Shown here: piece after piece, positions 8,764 through 17,808 of the stretch
Numbering within the stretch: position 1 is the stretch's first letter
Layout: every line of letters starts with the position of its first letter
Source: Flagellimonas_A sp039592695
GTDB taxonomy: Bacteria; Bacteroidota; Bacteroidia; Flavobacteriales; Flavobacteriaceae
Direction: 5' to 3'
Assembly: GCF_039592695.1 (NCBI RefSeq)
Contig: NZ_JBBUTK010000002.1
Location: 310,001 to 374,000, forward strand
Length of the DNA: 64,000 nt
Notes under the pieces: generated by a model
Database searches by the model: none
Told to the model about the DNA's origin: nothing
What the model saw: the letters and a program-made list of their open reading frames with translations, nothing else
Position numbers and translations under genes: made by a program

Positions 8764-8905
8764 AATTTCAAAATTTTAAATGGTTGCCTGAATATACATT
8801 AGGAACGTCGACCGCTCCAAAGCATTTGGCTCGTAGAAATCGATACCGTTAAATAAAGGTTGAAATGGGTCAAATATCAAGCCCTTTCAAGGGCATTTGC
8901 CGAAA

Positions 8906-9688
8906 TCAGTCCTTTGTTTGCTGCTTCTCACGAATCTGCCTCAACACCATTTTTTTGGGTAGGAGAGGAAGGAGTTTCATCATCACCTTTTGCGAAAAGC
9001 CCAAACCGGATACCACATTCAATTTTCCTTTGAGCATGGCCTCATAACCATCTTGGGCAACGCTTTTTGCACTGGCAGTACTCTTGAAAAGCTCCGTTTT
9101 GTCCATGCCCGAAACCTTACCAAAATCGGTATCGGTGGCACCGGGCATCAAGGCAGTAACAGTGATATCGGTATCATACAGTTCTTCAGCAATGGCATTG
9201 CTGAACGAGGTCACGTAGGCTTTTGTGGCGTAGTATACCGCCTGTAACGGGCCGGGCACCAACGCCGCCGTTGAGGAAACATTTAGGATCCTTCCCTCAT
9301 TGCGGGCCACAAAATCAGGGAGAAAGTGGCGGGTAAGCGCGGTCAGGGCGATAATGTTGAGTCGAATCATGCTCAAGTCTTGTTCCCATTTACGTTCGTG
9401 AAATTTGCCCACGCCGCCAAATCCGGCATTGTTGATGAGGTAGTCGACCTGGATTCCGTTTGAGCGTACCGTATCATACACTTCTTTCGATGCGCCTGCA
9501 TCCGTCAGGTCTTTGGTGATGGTGGTCACGTTGATGCCGTGCTGGTGTTCAAGGTCGGTCTTAAGTGATTGTAGGGTATCGGTGCTTCGCGCAACCACGA
9601 CAAGATTTCCGCCTTTTTGGGCGTGTATCTTGGCCAATTCCATCCCAATACCGCTCGAGGCTCCTGTAATCAATGCTGTCTTTTTCAT
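8906..9688 (-). CDS. SDR-family NAD(P)-dependent oxidoreductase
   Basis: 260 residues. Rossmann motif TGASSGIG near the N-terminus, NNAG (INNAGFGG), catalytic Ser in NVSSTAAL and the YxxxK pair in YYATKAY. It resembles the DltE/YqjQ-like group of SDRs with a hydrophobic C-terminal part ending in a very basic tail. Substrate unknown. It lies downstream of an aldehyde dehydrogenase gene on the same strand, but a MITE-like element separates the two. Confidence 0.92.
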   Translation of the reverse strand: MKKTALITGASSGIGMELAKIHAQKGGNLVVVARSTDTLQSLKTDLEHQHGINVTTITKDLTDAGASKEVYDTVRSNGIQVDYLINNAGFGGVGKFHERKWEQDLSMIRLNIIALTALTRHFLPDFVARNEGRILNVSSTAALVPGPLQAVYYATKAYVTSFSNAIAEELYDTDITVTALMPGATDTDFGKVSGMDKTELFKSTASAKSVAQDGYEAMLKGKLNVVSGLGFSQKVMMKLLPLLPKKMVLRQIREKQQTKD

Positions 9689-9701
9689 GATGTTCTTTTT
9701 T

Positions 9702-9865
9702 TGAGACTGTTTTGAAATATGTCGTTAGAATTGTTATGAGCTATTTTTGAGGCAGTACGAGGCAAAATTTTTAAGCATAGCCTTAGCTACGGTTCAAAAT
9801 TTAAACAAAGTAATGCACAAAAAGAGACTGTAAGAAAATAATCGAGATATTTCAAAACAGTCTCA
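9702..9865. mobile_element. MITE-like element with 19-bp perfect inverted ends
   Basis: TGAGACTGTTTTGAAATAT (9702-9720) is repeated perfectly in inverted orientation at 9847-9865, giving a 164-bp element with no room for a transposase. The interior holds an imperfect palindromic repeat (9738-9849) related to one at 24340. No clear target duplication is visible. The right end supplies the TGA stop of the aldehyde dehydrogenase gene. Confidence 0.75.
9738..9849 (+). repeat. Interspersed imperfect-palindrome repeat, copy 1
   Basis: Starts GAGCTATTTTTGAGGCAG and ends near GAGACTGTAAGAAAATAATC. It shares both ends and a central TAGC...TAGCTAC block with copy 2 at 24340-24446. The start contains TATTTTTG, which matches a -7 promoter box. 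Confidence 0.55.
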
Positions 9866-11239
9866 TAGTAGGTGTTTGAATTTTTTTATCAGTGTTTCAG
9901 CCATGTTGTAGGGCGGATAACGAAAGGGCAAATCGAGCCAATTGGCTTTTTTGACGATGGATTTTTTATGGGAAAACAGCTCGAAGGAATGTTTACCGTG
10001 ATAGCCACCAAAACCAGAATTTCCGACCCCGCCAAAGGGCATGTTCTTATTGGTAATGTGTATCACCGTATCGTTGATTGCCCCTCCACCGAAAGAAAAC
10101 CGGGTCAATATTCTTTTCAGAAAAGATTTTCTGTTTGAGAATACATAAAGTGCCAACGGCCGCCCATAATTTTCAATGTAGCGTTCAATATCACTTTCTT
10201 TTTCGTAAGAAAAAATAGGAAGCACCGGGCCAAATATTTCACCCTGCATGGCCTCGGAATCCATTGATGGATTTTCCAATAAGGTAGGGGAAATGTAACG
10301 GTCGTCATCGTCAAATTTTCCGCCGAAGCGCAACGTACCATCATTCAGCATGGCCTTGAGCCGTTTGTACTGCCCTTCGGTCGCTATTCGTGCAAAATCG
10401 TTGGATGCTTGCACATCCTCCCCATAAAACTCAATGATATGATGCTGTAAGGCCGCAACCAATTTATCCTTTACAGCTTCGTGCACCAACAGATAATCAG
10501 GGGCCAGACAGGTCTGCCCTGCATTGATGAACTTGCCCCAGACAATGCGCTTGGCAGCCAGTTTTACCGGGGCACTGGCATCGATGATACACGGATTCTT
10601 TCCTCCCAGTTCCAAGGTCACCGGGGTGAGGTGCGCAGCGGCACTCTTGTAGACAATTTTGCCCACTCGGGTGCTTCCCGTGAAAAAAATATAGTTCCAT
10701 TTCTGTGCCAAAAGTTCCTGCGAAGTCTCCACACCGCCTTCAACAACGGCCACATGCTTGGCATCGAAGACTTCTGAAATGATGTCATCAAGAATTTTCG
10801 AAGTAGCAGGACTTAATTCCGAAGGTTTTAAAACCACAGTATTTCCAGCGGCTACGGCACCGATCAATGGTGACATGGCCAACATAAAGGGGTAATTCCA
10901 TGGTGAAATCACCAGTACCTGCCCGAATGGTTCATATTGTATCCAATCCCTCGATGGAAAATTGGACAAGCTTAGGGGAACCCGTTTGGGTCTTGCCCAA
11001 AAGGCAACGTTATTGATGATATGGTTCAGTTCGGCCAAGACCATCTGTGTTTCTGTGGCCAAACTCTCAAACTTGGGTTTTTTAAAGTCGCTGTAGAGTG
11101 CATCACAAATTGCATCTTCCCTTTCAACAATGGCCTTTTTTAGTCTTTTGAGGGCTTGTTTTCTAGAGGTCAGCGGTTTGGTGCTGCCACTGGAAAAAAA
11201 ATCATGTTGTTCTACAAGCAATGATGGTATAGAGGTCAT
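9863..11239 (-). CDS. Aldehyde dehydrogenase family protein (class 3 like)
   Basis: 458 residues. Catalytic Cys244 in GQTCLAPDY, general base Glu210 in LELGGKNP, NAD-binding FTGSTRVGK (186-194) and the structural motif ISPWNYPF (111-118). The short length, absent N-terminal extension and basic/hydrophobic tail (LIKKFKHLL) fit the class 3 fatty-aldehyde group (AlkH/ALDH3), NAD(P)+-dependent oxidation of medium- to long-chain aldehydes. The TGA stop lies within the terminal repeat of the adjacent MITE-like element, so the C-terminus may have been trimmed by its insertion. Confidence 0.93.
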   Translation of the reverse strand: MTSIPSLLVEQHDFFSSGSTKPLTSRKQALKRLKKAIVEREDAICDALYSDFKKPKFESLATETQMVLAELNHIINNVAFWARPKRVPLSLSNFPSRDWIQYEPFGQVLVISPWNYPFMLAMSPLIGAVAAGNTVVLKPSELSPATSKILDDIISEVFDAKHVAVVEGGVETSQELLAQKWNYIFFTGSTRVGKIVYKSAAAHLTPVTLELGGKNPCIIDASAPVKLAAKRIVWGKFINAGQTCLAPDYLLVHEAVKDKLVAALQHHIIEFYGEDVQASNDFARIATEGQYKRLKAMLNDGTLRFGGKFDDDDRYISPTLLENPSMDSEAMQGEIFGPVLPIFSYEKESDIERYIENYGRPLALYVFSNRKSFLKRILTRFSFGGGAINDTVIHITNKNMPFGGVGNSGFGGYHGKHSFELFSHKKSIVKKANWLDLPFRYPPYNMAETLIKKFKHLL

Positions 11240-11300
11240 TGAAAAGAAATCTTTGGGATTATCCCTTAAAGATAACGGTTACCATTGATTTTGCTTTCTT

Positions 11301-11314
11301 GTAACCACGGTTGC
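11301..11314. promoter_or_regulatory. Candidate Crp/Fnr site before the regulator gene
   Basis: GTAACCACGGTTGC is a near-palindrome matching the GTRAC-N4-GTTAC pattern seen at 13718 and 22162 with one changed base in the right arm. Its centre lies 36.5 bp from the end of TAATTTCG, a one-mismatch -7 box, exactly as at the other two sites. Suggests autoregulation. Confidence 0.45.
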
Positions 11315-11348
11315 CGATTCTACTGCAAGTATTGTGTAATTTCGCGGT

Positions 11349-11981
11349 GTGATACAAGAGTTGACATCCAGTTTCGGAAGCACTTTTGAGCCGTCTTTAT
11401 TGCATGAGATTGCCCAAGTCGGAACTTTTAAGGAAGTTCCCGAGGGCTTTAAACTGATGGAAATTGGCGAATACATCCGTTTTATGCCACTTTTGGTAGA
11501 GGGGGTCATAAAAATCCTTCGAGAAGATGATGAAGGCGACGAACTATTGCTCTATTATTTGGAGAGAGGGGATACGTGCAGTATGACCATGGCCTGCTGC
11601 ATGGGGGATGCCCAAAGCCAGATCAGGGCCATTGCCGAGACCGATTCAAAGTTGGTCATGGTGCCCATTGGAAAGATGGAAGAGTGGACGGCCAAATACC
11701 GCTCATGGCGAAATTTCGTCTTTGAAAGTTACCACAACCGTTTGAATGAACTCCTCGCCACGGTAGATAGCATTGCTTTTATGAATATGGATGAACGGCT
11801 GATTGAATATTTGCAGAAAAAAGCCAAGGTGAACCAAGACAGCACCATCACCAACACCCATCAAGAAATTGCTTATGACCTGCACAGCTCGAGGGTGGTC
11901 ATTTCTCGATTGTTGAAAAAACTGGAGAAGATGGGGAAGCTGAAAATACACCGAAACCGTATCGAATTATTGAACTTATAA
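11349..11981 (+). CDS. Crp/Fnr family transcriptional regulator
   Basis: 210 residues: a cyclic-nucleotide-binding-like beta-barrel (about 10-125), a long dimer helix, and a winged HTH (about 165-200, with THQEIAYDLHSSRVVISRLLKKLEKMG). A cluster of Met/Cys (SMTMACCMGD, about 77-86) could sense redox or sulfur state, but the FNR-type Cys set is absent. The start is a GTG at 11349; a TTG at 11361 is an alternative. It heads the sulfur-oxidation region, 9 bases before the SulP gene, and is the natural candidate to bind the shared palindromes. Confidence 0.92.
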   Translation: MIQELTSSFGSTFEPSLLHEIAQVGTFKEVPEGFKLMEIGEYIRFMPLLVEGVIKILREDDEGDELLLYYLERGDTCSMTMACCMGDAQSQIRAIAETDSKLVMVPIGKMEEWTAKYRSWRNFVFESYHNRLNELLATVDSIAFMNMDERLIEYLQKKAKVNQDSTITNTHQEIAYDLHSSRVVISRLLKKLEKMGKLKIHRNRIELLNL

Positions 11982-11990
11982 ATAGCCTGT

Positions 11991-13706
11991 TTGAAGAAGT
12001 ACCTTCCCATACTTGATTGGTTGCCCAACTATGAAAGGGCATATCTATCTGGCGACATAGCAGCAGGATTTACCGTAGGGGTTATGCTCATTCCCCAAGG
12101 TATGGCCTATGCCATGATAGCTGGTTTGCCCCCTGTTCATGGGCTGTATGCAGCTTTGGTGCCCAATCTGGTCTATGCGGTGACCGGCTCCAGCAGAAAA
12201 TTGGCCGTGGGTCCCGTTGCCCTAGACTCGCTGATTGTGGCTTCGGGCTTGGCCGCCATGAAGCTGTCCGGTTTACAAGAACACATCGCCATGGCTTTGT
12301 TTCTGGCCTTGTTTGTCGGCTTGCTGCAAGTGTTGATGGGCTTTTTGAAGATGGGTTTTTTGGCGAATTTTCTGTCGAGGCCCGTTGTTAGTGGATTTAC
12401 TTCGGCAGCGGCACTGGTCATCGCCGTTAGCCAATTAAAATATCTTTTGGGAATTGAACTTGATGCTGTGCGAACATTGGCAACCCTGCAAGAACTTTTT
12501 GGTAAGATCGACACCCTGAACGTTTGGGATTTGGCAATCGGAGTAACGGCAATCGTCGCTATTTTCCTTCTGAAAAAACTGAACAGAAAGCTTCCCGCGG
12601 CCATGGTGGTCGTGGTATTGTCCATCTTGGGGGTCTACTTTTTTTCCAACCAGAACACCGTGGTGACTTTGCTGGGGTTCATCCCCCAAGGACTCCCATC
12701 CTTTCAACTGCACACGATTGCCAGCGATGATTGGGTAAGGGCCTTTCCCTTGGCCTTGGTACTGGCGTTTATCGCTTTTGCTGAAGCCATGACCATGGCA
12801 AAGGCCGTTGAAGATAAAAGCCAAGAATACCATACCGATCCCAATCAAGAGTTGCGGGCATTGGGGGTATCGAACATCATGGGGTCATTCTTTCAATCGT
12901 ACCCTGCCAATTCTGGATTCTCTCGCACCGCTGTCAATGTCAACGAAGGGGCAAAAACAGGACTGGCCTCGATAATCAGCGCAGCCGTTGTTGGCCTGAC
13001 CCTACTTTTTTTGACGCCCTACTTTCAGTACTTGCCCAAAACAGTTTTGGGGGCCATTATTTTGGTGGCTGTTTATGGCCTTGTCGACATCAAGTACCCG
13101 ATACAATTGGCAAAACAGCAACGCGATGAGTTTATGCTGTATGCCATCACGTTTTTGACCACACTTTTTATCGGTGTATCAGAGGGTATCATTTTTGGGG
13201 TGTTGTTTTCATTGGTGCTTTTGGTGTACCGTAGCTCAAAACCGCATGTTGCCGTTTTGGGAAAGATTAGGGGGATGGAGTATTTTAAAAACGTGAACCG
13301 TTTTGCCGAGGATGTTGAGATTCACGATGAAATTTTGATGATTCGGTTTGATGCCCAACTTTTCTTTGCCAATGTGCAGTATTTCAAAAAGGCATTGCTG
13401 CAAGAGGTTGACAAAAAGGGAGCTGCATTAAAATATGTAATTCTGAATGCAGAACCAGTGAATTATATCGACAACACGGCCATGAACCAATTGGAAAATG
13501 TAGTGGAACAATTAAGGGATAAAGGTATCGCGTTCAAACTGGCGGGGGCCATAGGGCCCATACGCGATACCCTTCAAAAGAACGGCTTGGTCAAGAAAAT
13601 AGGGCAAGAGAATATTTACGTCCGTACCGCGGAAGCCTATGCCGATTGCTTGGCAAAAGTGGAAAAAACCGCGATTCAAGAAAAGGTTTCGCTACAGCAT
13701 AAATGA
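11991..13706 (+). CDS. SulP family anion/sulfate permease
   Basis: 571 residues. The N-terminus contains the SLC26/SulP signature (AGFTVGVMLIPQGMAYAMIAGLPPVHGLYA), followed by about 10-12 membrane segments and a cytoplasmic STAS domain (about 440-555, with ILNAEPVNYIDNTAMNQL). SulP proteins carry sulfate, bicarbonate or other anions. The start is TTG at 11991. Between a Crp/Fnr gene and a persulfide dioxygenase gene, sulfate or sulfite movement is the likely job; uptake versus export cannot be read from sequence. Confidence 0.94.
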   Translation: MKKYLPILDWLPNYERAYLSGDIAAGFTVGVMLIPQGMAYAMIAGLPPVHGLYAALVPNLVYAVTGSSRKLAVGPVALDSLIVASGLAAMKLSGLQEHIAMALFLALFVGLLQVLMGFLKMGFLANFLSRPVVSGFTSAAALVIAVSQLKYLLGIELDAVRTLATLQELFGKIDTLNVWDLAIGVTAIVAIFLLKKLNRKLPAAMVVVVLSILGVYFFSNQNTVVTLLGFIPQGLPSFQLHTIASDDWVRAFPLALVLAFIAFAEAMTMAKAVEDKSQEYHTDPNQELRALGVSNIMGSFFQSYPANSGFSRTAVNVNEGAKTGLASIISAAVVGLTLLFLTPYFQYLPKTVLGAIILVAVYGLVDIKYPIQLAKQQRDEFMLYAITFLTTLFIGVSEGIIFGVLFSLVLLVYRSSKPHVAVLGKIRGMEYFKNVNRFAEDVEIHDEILMIRFDAQLFFANVQYFKKALLQEVDKKGAALKYVILNAEPVNYIDNTAMNQLENVVEQLRDKGIAFKLAGAIGPIRDTLQKNGLVKKIGQENIYVRTAEAYADCLAKVEKTAIQEKVSLQHK

Positions 13707-13717
13707 CATTGACGCAA

Positions 13718-13733
13718 TGTGACCAATGTTACT
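13718..13733. promoter_or_regulatory. Candidate Crp/Fnr site before dioxygenase gene
   Basis: TGTGACCAATGTTACT has arms TGTGAC and GTTACT around CAAT. Centre at 13725.5, 36.5 bp before the end of the -7 box at 13762, i.e. about -43, suiting activation. Confidence 0.55.
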
Positions 13734-13754
13734 TTTTTTGACGGGTACATCGTT

Positions 13755-13762
13755 TACCTTTG
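13755..13762 (+). promoter_or_regulatory. Promoter -7 box for dioxygenase gene
   Basis: TACCTTTG matches TAnnTTTG perfectly. It implies a start of transcription near 13769 and a leader of about 160 nt. Confidence 0.55.
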
Positions 13763-13865
13763 CACTGAACTACTGTCGCCTTCAGGCGATAGATTTGGAA
13801 TCAATAGTAAGTCAGCTAAAGAACAAAAAAGATAGGGCACCTATCAACCAATAACGAATAACCAA

Positions 13866-13921
13866 TCAATCGGGAACACTAAAGTATTCACATTAAGGGG
13901 AGGAATTTTCTCCCCGATTGA
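13866..13921 (+). promoter_or_regulatory. Leader with two mutually exclusive stems
   Basis: TCAATCGGG (13866-13874) can pair with CCCGATTGA (13913-13921), while GGGGAG (13897-13902) can pair with CTCCCC (13910-13915). The two stems share 13913-13915 and cannot both form fully. The element ends 9 bases before the start codon at 13931. A further hairpin TCGCCT-TC-AGGCGA lies at 13776-13789. Confidence 0.45.
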
Positions 13922-13930
13922 GATAGTAAG

Positions 13931-15346
13931 ATGATGAACATAGAACAGATATATACCGGATGTTTGGCCCAAGGGGCCTATTACATTGAAAGTGAAGGCG
14001 AGGTCGCCATTGTTGACCCCTTACGTGAGGTAAAACCCTACTTGGAAAGGGCGATTCGTGATAATGCCAAGATCAAGTACATATTTGAAACGCATTTTCA
14101 TGCTGACTTTGTGAGTGGCCACGTGACACTTTCAAAAGAGACTGGCGCACCGATTGTTTTTGGGCCCAATGCCAATCCCTCTTTTGATGCCATTATTGCT
14201 GAAGATGGCCAAGAGTTCAAATTGGGAAAAGCGACCATTGTGGCCCTGCACACCCCCGGACATACTATGGAAAGCACCACCTATTTGCTTCGGGATGAAA
14301 ACGGAAAAGACCACGCCATTTTTAGTGGCGACACTTTATTCTTGGGCGATGTGGGGCGACCCGATTTGGCTCAAAAAGCGGCCAATATGACCCAAGAAGA
14401 ATTGGCGGAAACACTATACGATAGCCTACGCAACAAAATAATGCCCTTAGCCGATGACGTGGTTGTGTATCCCGCCCACGGTGCGGGCTCTGCCTGTGGA
14501 AAGAACATGATGAAAGAGACCGTTGATACCCTTGGCAACCAGAAGAAAATGAACTATGCGCTTCGAGAAGACATGACCAAAGACGATTTTGTGAAAGAGG
14601 TCACAGATGGACTCTTGCCTCCCCCACAATACTTTCCGCTCAACGTTAAAATGAACAAAGAAGGCTACGAAGATATTGACGACATTTTGGAGCGTGGCAC
14701 ACAAGCCCTTGCCCCAGATGCTTTTGAGGCCGCTGCCAATGAAACCGGTGCGGTGGTACTAGATGTAAGGCATCAAGATGATTTTGCCAAAGGGCACATT
14801 CCCCGGTCGATATTTATTGGTATTGATGGAAGTTTTGCCCCATGGGTCGGCGCATTGATCGGTGATGTGGAGCAGACCATTTTATTGGTTGCTGACAAGG
14901 GCCGTGAAGAAGAGGTGGTCACCCGACTCTCCCGTGTTGGTTTTGACAAGACTTTGGGGTATTTAGAAGGCGGATTTGAAGCCTGGAAATCCGCCGCCAA
15001 GGAATACGACACCGTGAGTTCTGTGGATGCCAATACCTTTAAAAAGGCAGTGGAAGATGAAAAAGCTCCGGTTTTTGATGTGCGAAAGCCCGATGAGTTC
15101 AGTGCTGAACATGTAGAAGATGCCCATAGCACCCCGCTTGACTTTTTGAACGACCATCTATCTGAATTTCCATCTGAAGAAAATTTTTATGTGCACTGTG
15201 CGGGTGGCTATCGTAGTATGATAGCGGCTTCAATCCTTAAAAGTAGGGGCATTCATAATTTGGTCGATGTGGCTGGGGGTTTTGCCGCCATGAAAAAGGC
15301 AGGGGTCGAAAGCACCGATTTTGTTTGCCCGACCACTCAAAAGTGA
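13931..15346 (+). CDS. MBL-fold persulfide dioxygenase fused to two rhodanese domains
   Basis: 471 residues. The metallo-beta-lactamase domain (1-250) has THFHADFVSGH (His55, His57, Asp59), TPGH (His111) and SGDTLF (Asp134), as in ETHE1/persulfide dioxygenases. Two rhodanese domains follow: about 262-355, which lacks a catalytic Cys in the loop (LLVADKG), and about 365-462, with the active loop CAGGYRS (Cys423). Such fusions oxidise protein- or glutathione-persulfide to sulfite and shuttle sulfane sulfur. It has its own promoter and Crp/Fnr-type site downstream of SulP. Confidence 0.94.
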   Translation: MMNIEQIYTGCLAQGAYYIESEGEVAIVDPLREVKPYLERAIRDNAKIKYIFETHFHADFVSGHVTLSKETGAPIVFGPNANPSFDAIIAEDGQEFKLGKATIVALHTPGHTMESTTYLLRDENGKDHAIFSGDTLFLGDVGRPDLAQKAANMTQEELAETLYDSLRNKIMPLADDVVVYPAHGAGSACGKNMMKETVDTLGNQKKMNYALREDMTKDDFVKEVTDGLLPPPQYFPLNVKMNKEGYEDIDDILERGTQALAPDAFEAAANETGAVVLDVRHQDDFAKGHIPRSIFIGIDGSFAPWVGALIGDVEQTILLVADKGREEEVVTRLSRVGFDKTLGYLEGGFEAWKSAAKEYDTVSSVDANTFKKAVEDEKAPVFDVRKPDEFSAEHVEDAHSTPLDFLNDHLSEFPSEENFYVHCAGGYRSMIAASILKSRGIHNLVDVAGGFAAMKKAGVESTDFVCPTTQK

Positions 15347-15382
15347 TTTGTGTCGGTTTTCTTTTCCGGAAACTGTTTTTGG

Positions 15383-15688
15383 TTAGCCATCGCTGAGTGT
15401 GATGCTTTCATAATGGGTAACGGAGCACTCTCCCACATACCTTTCCATTCCCTTTGGAATATGTGCCTGGTTCCAATTTTCTCCAGCAAATGCAATCAAA
15501 TCCTTTTCACTTTCCCACTGTGAGACCATAACAAATTCTTCCGGATTCCATTGGGTAGGGCGTCCAATCTCAAGGGAAATCAATCCCTTATAATTTTTGA
15601 CCACAGGAACGGAAACTTCCTTGAACTTAATTTCAAATTCTTCGTGCAATGCTGTGGGTATGGTGGCTTTGAATATTCTGATAATCAT
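15383..15688 (-). CDS. Antibiotic biosynthesis monooxygenase (ABM) domain protein
   Basis: 101 residues, a single dimeric alpha/beta-barrel of the ABM type: MIIRIFKATIPTALHEEFEIKFKE, then VVKNYKGLISLEIGRP, and the core FVMVSQWESEKDLIAFAGENW. Members act as small cofactor-free monooxygenases or haem-binding proteins; the substrate here is unknown. It is the last gene of the minus-strand block starting with the tautomerase gene, 107 bases after the amidohydrolase gene. Confidence 0.85.
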   Translation of the reverse strand: MIIRIFKATIPTALHEEFEIKFKEVSVPVVKNYKGLISLEIGRPTQWNPEEFVMVSQWESEKDLIAFAGENWNQAHIPKGMERYVGECSVTHYESITLSDG

Positions 15689-15795
15689 AATGTTCGATTT
15701 TTATGAAGGGGTTTGACAAGACAATTTTATGCTTCTTTCTTGAAAGAGCATGCACTCGTTGTCCTCAATTATCCTGAGGCACTTTCTTGGCCCTA

Positions 15796-17358
15796 TCAAT
15801 CGGCAAATTGTACCCTGATCAAAGGGCTGCCAAGAAGACTGAAAAGCGCCTTAACATTCATGTGAAAGCTGGAGGCAATAGCTTTTGTAAAGTTTTTTAA
15901 CTCCTCTATTTTCTCCGAATCATAATAGGTGCCATTTATGATAACAGCATAAATTGTACTTGAGTTGGCTATGTTTTCCAATGGATTCTCGTTCAAAATA
16001 ACCAAATCGGCGGTTTTGCCAATTTCTATACTTCCATAATCCATATCCATTTTAGCAAACTTTGCAGGAATAATGGTTGCACTTTGCAGTGCTTCTAAGT
16101 TTGACAAACCGCTATTGGTTAGCTCTTTCAATTCGGCATGCAAACTAAATCCAGCGAAAACATAGGAATCTGTTACATCCGTCCCTGTCATAATGGGTAC
16201 GCCAATAGCCTTGGCCATTTTAATTTGCTCTTTGGATTTTTTATAAAAAGCAACACTTACCCCTTTACTGTCCCCAGATACATTTCGCTTTGTATTGTTT
16301 TTCACATCCATATCCCACCATAGTTTTTTTCTAATGGTCGTGATGTAATTTAGGTTTTGATTTTCTAGAAAAGAAGGATTATGTGCGTATGCTTCAAATT
16401 TCAAAGTTTGCAACGTAGGTACCCAGTGCGCATTATGTCTTTGCATTAGCTCCATCAAGCTACTTGCAATTTTAGGATTAAACTCTTCAACCATTGATTT
16501 CTTTGATTCGGTATAAAAACTTTTCCAATTTTTTACAGTACGTAGGCTGTCAGCATTTGGAAAGGATTCGAACATAAAGATGCGTCCATGTTCAAAGCTT
16601 CTTTGGCCCAACAAAATGGCATCTTCAAGACTCGTGAACATGGGTTTATGACCTGCAAGGTGGAGCCCATACCCCGGTGCTTTTATGGCAAGTTGTTCAT
16701 AGATTTTAGGGGGTATTTGCTGGTATATTTTAATGAAGTCTACTTTTTCATTTTTGTAAAACCCCAAGAGAGAATCGACGTCCTCGGGCTCTTGTAGTTT
16801 AAAAAAATCAGGAAAACCGCCCGGAACGGATGAAGCCCCATCTATTTGGTAACTGCTTTGCAATACATAACGGGGCATCACCCTTTTGTTTTCATTCAAC
16901 TCGGCATTCCATGTCAAGCGCTCTTTACTGCCCACCCAATAACTGTCTCTACGGTTGAGCTGACCTGACATATCTCTAACTCCGGTCACCCCATTGGCAA
17001 TAAAAATGGGGTGATGGAGCCAGGGAGAATGCTGTGTTGAATGCGTATGCATATCCCAAAGACCGGGAATCAGATATTGGTTTGAGCCATTGATTACCAA
17101 TGAATTGGGGTAATCTCCCAAATCTGGAACACTATCAATTTGACTTATGATATTATGTTCTATCAAAACATCGCGGTTCTCTAAAATGCTGCCCGATTCA
17201 ACATCAACAATGTTGATTGATCTAATGATGATAGTATCATGTTTTATGGGCGGTTCCAAGTCTGGCATCGGCCAGAAATAAGCTGAGATTACGACCAGTA
17301 CCAACAGGGTAAAGAATACCGCTAAGCCTTTTAAAAACTTCAATACCCGCTTTTTCAT
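15796..17358 (-). CDS. Amidohydrolase family protein, membrane-anchored or exported
   Basis: 520 residues from the Met at 17358 (an in-frame start 17 codons upstream is less likely, since a signal-anchor helix begins right after MKKRVLKFLKG). The amidohydrolase TIM barrel has the metal motif HTH in LWDMHTHSTQH, further His in LHLAGHKP and EHGR, and the catalytic Asp in TGTDVTDSY. The imidazolonepropionase-like group fits. The neighbours (NTF2-like, SDR, tautomerase, ABM) suggest a small catabolic route for an unknown cyclic or amide compound. Confidence 0.9.
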   Translation of the reverse strand: MKKRVLKFLKGLAVFFTLLVLVVISAYFWPMPDLEPPIKHDTIIIRSINIVDVESGSILENRDVLIEHNIISQIDSVPDLGDYPNSLVINGSNQYLIPGLWDMHTHSTQHSPWLHHPIFIANGVTGVRDMSGQLNRRDSYWVGSKERLTWNAELNENKRVMPRYVLQSSYQIDGASSVPGGFPDFFKLQEPEDVDSLLGFYKNEKVDFIKIYQQIPPKIYEQLAIKAPGYGLHLAGHKPMFTSLEDAILLGQRSFEHGRIFMFESFPNADSLRTVKNWKSFYTESKKSMVEEFNPKIASSLMELMQRHNAHWVPTLQTLKFEAYAHNPSFLENQNLNYITTIRKKLWWDMDVKNNTKRNVSGDSKGVSVAFYKKSKEQIKMAKAIGVPIMTGTDVTDSYVFAGFSLHAELKELTNSGLSNLEALQSATIIPAKFAKMDMDYGSIEIGKTADLVILNENPLENIANSSTIYAVIINGTYYDSEKIEELKNFTKAIASSFHMNVKALFSLLGSPLIRVQFAD

Positions 17359-17428
17359 AGTAATGTACCGATTTGAATAAAGACGCTTTAGAACAAAAAA
17401 TGTAACCAAACCCTTCGCAATCGACTAT

Positions 17429-17797
17429 CTAGTCTACGTGGGTAAAAATCTTATTTACAATTTTCCATTCCCCATTCAATTTAGATAATGACAAGTAATC
17501 GTAATAATTATAACCCAACATGGGAACATGCAATTTTACCATGGCAATTTTCCCCATGATATCTACTCCGACAATTTCCATTTTTGGGGTTTCGTTCAAA
17601 TCATTGGGACTTTGTCTTTCTTTTACACCAATGAGATATTCTTCGACGCTTTTTAGGTAGTCAACACCCTTTATGTCTCCATAAATAAACATGTTTTCAT
17701 GAAAACAAGACTTAAGTTTAGAGGTGTCCCCAAAGAATATTCCATCAAAATAATTGACAATTAAACTCTCGATTTCTTTTATATTTTCGCTGTACAT
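17429..17797 (-). CDS. NTF2-like protein (lumazine-binding-like)
   Basis: 122 residues forming one NTF2-like cone: N-terminal helices (IKEIESLIVNYFDGIFFGDTSKLKSCFHENM), then strands ending in YLSLSKLNGEWKIVNKIF. This matches the putative lumazine-binding/SnoaL-like families. No catalytic residues can be assigned. It lies between the SDR gene (11 bases) and the amidohydrolase gene in one transcription unit. Confidence 0.85.
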   Translation of the reverse strand: MYSENIKEIESLIVNYFDGIFFGDTSKLKSCFHENMFIYGDIKGVDYLKSVEEYLIGVKERQSPNDLNETPKMEIVGVDIMGKIAMVKLHVPMLGYNYYDYLSLSKLNGEWKIVNKIFTHVD

Positions 17798-17808
17798 AGT
17801 TTTAGATT

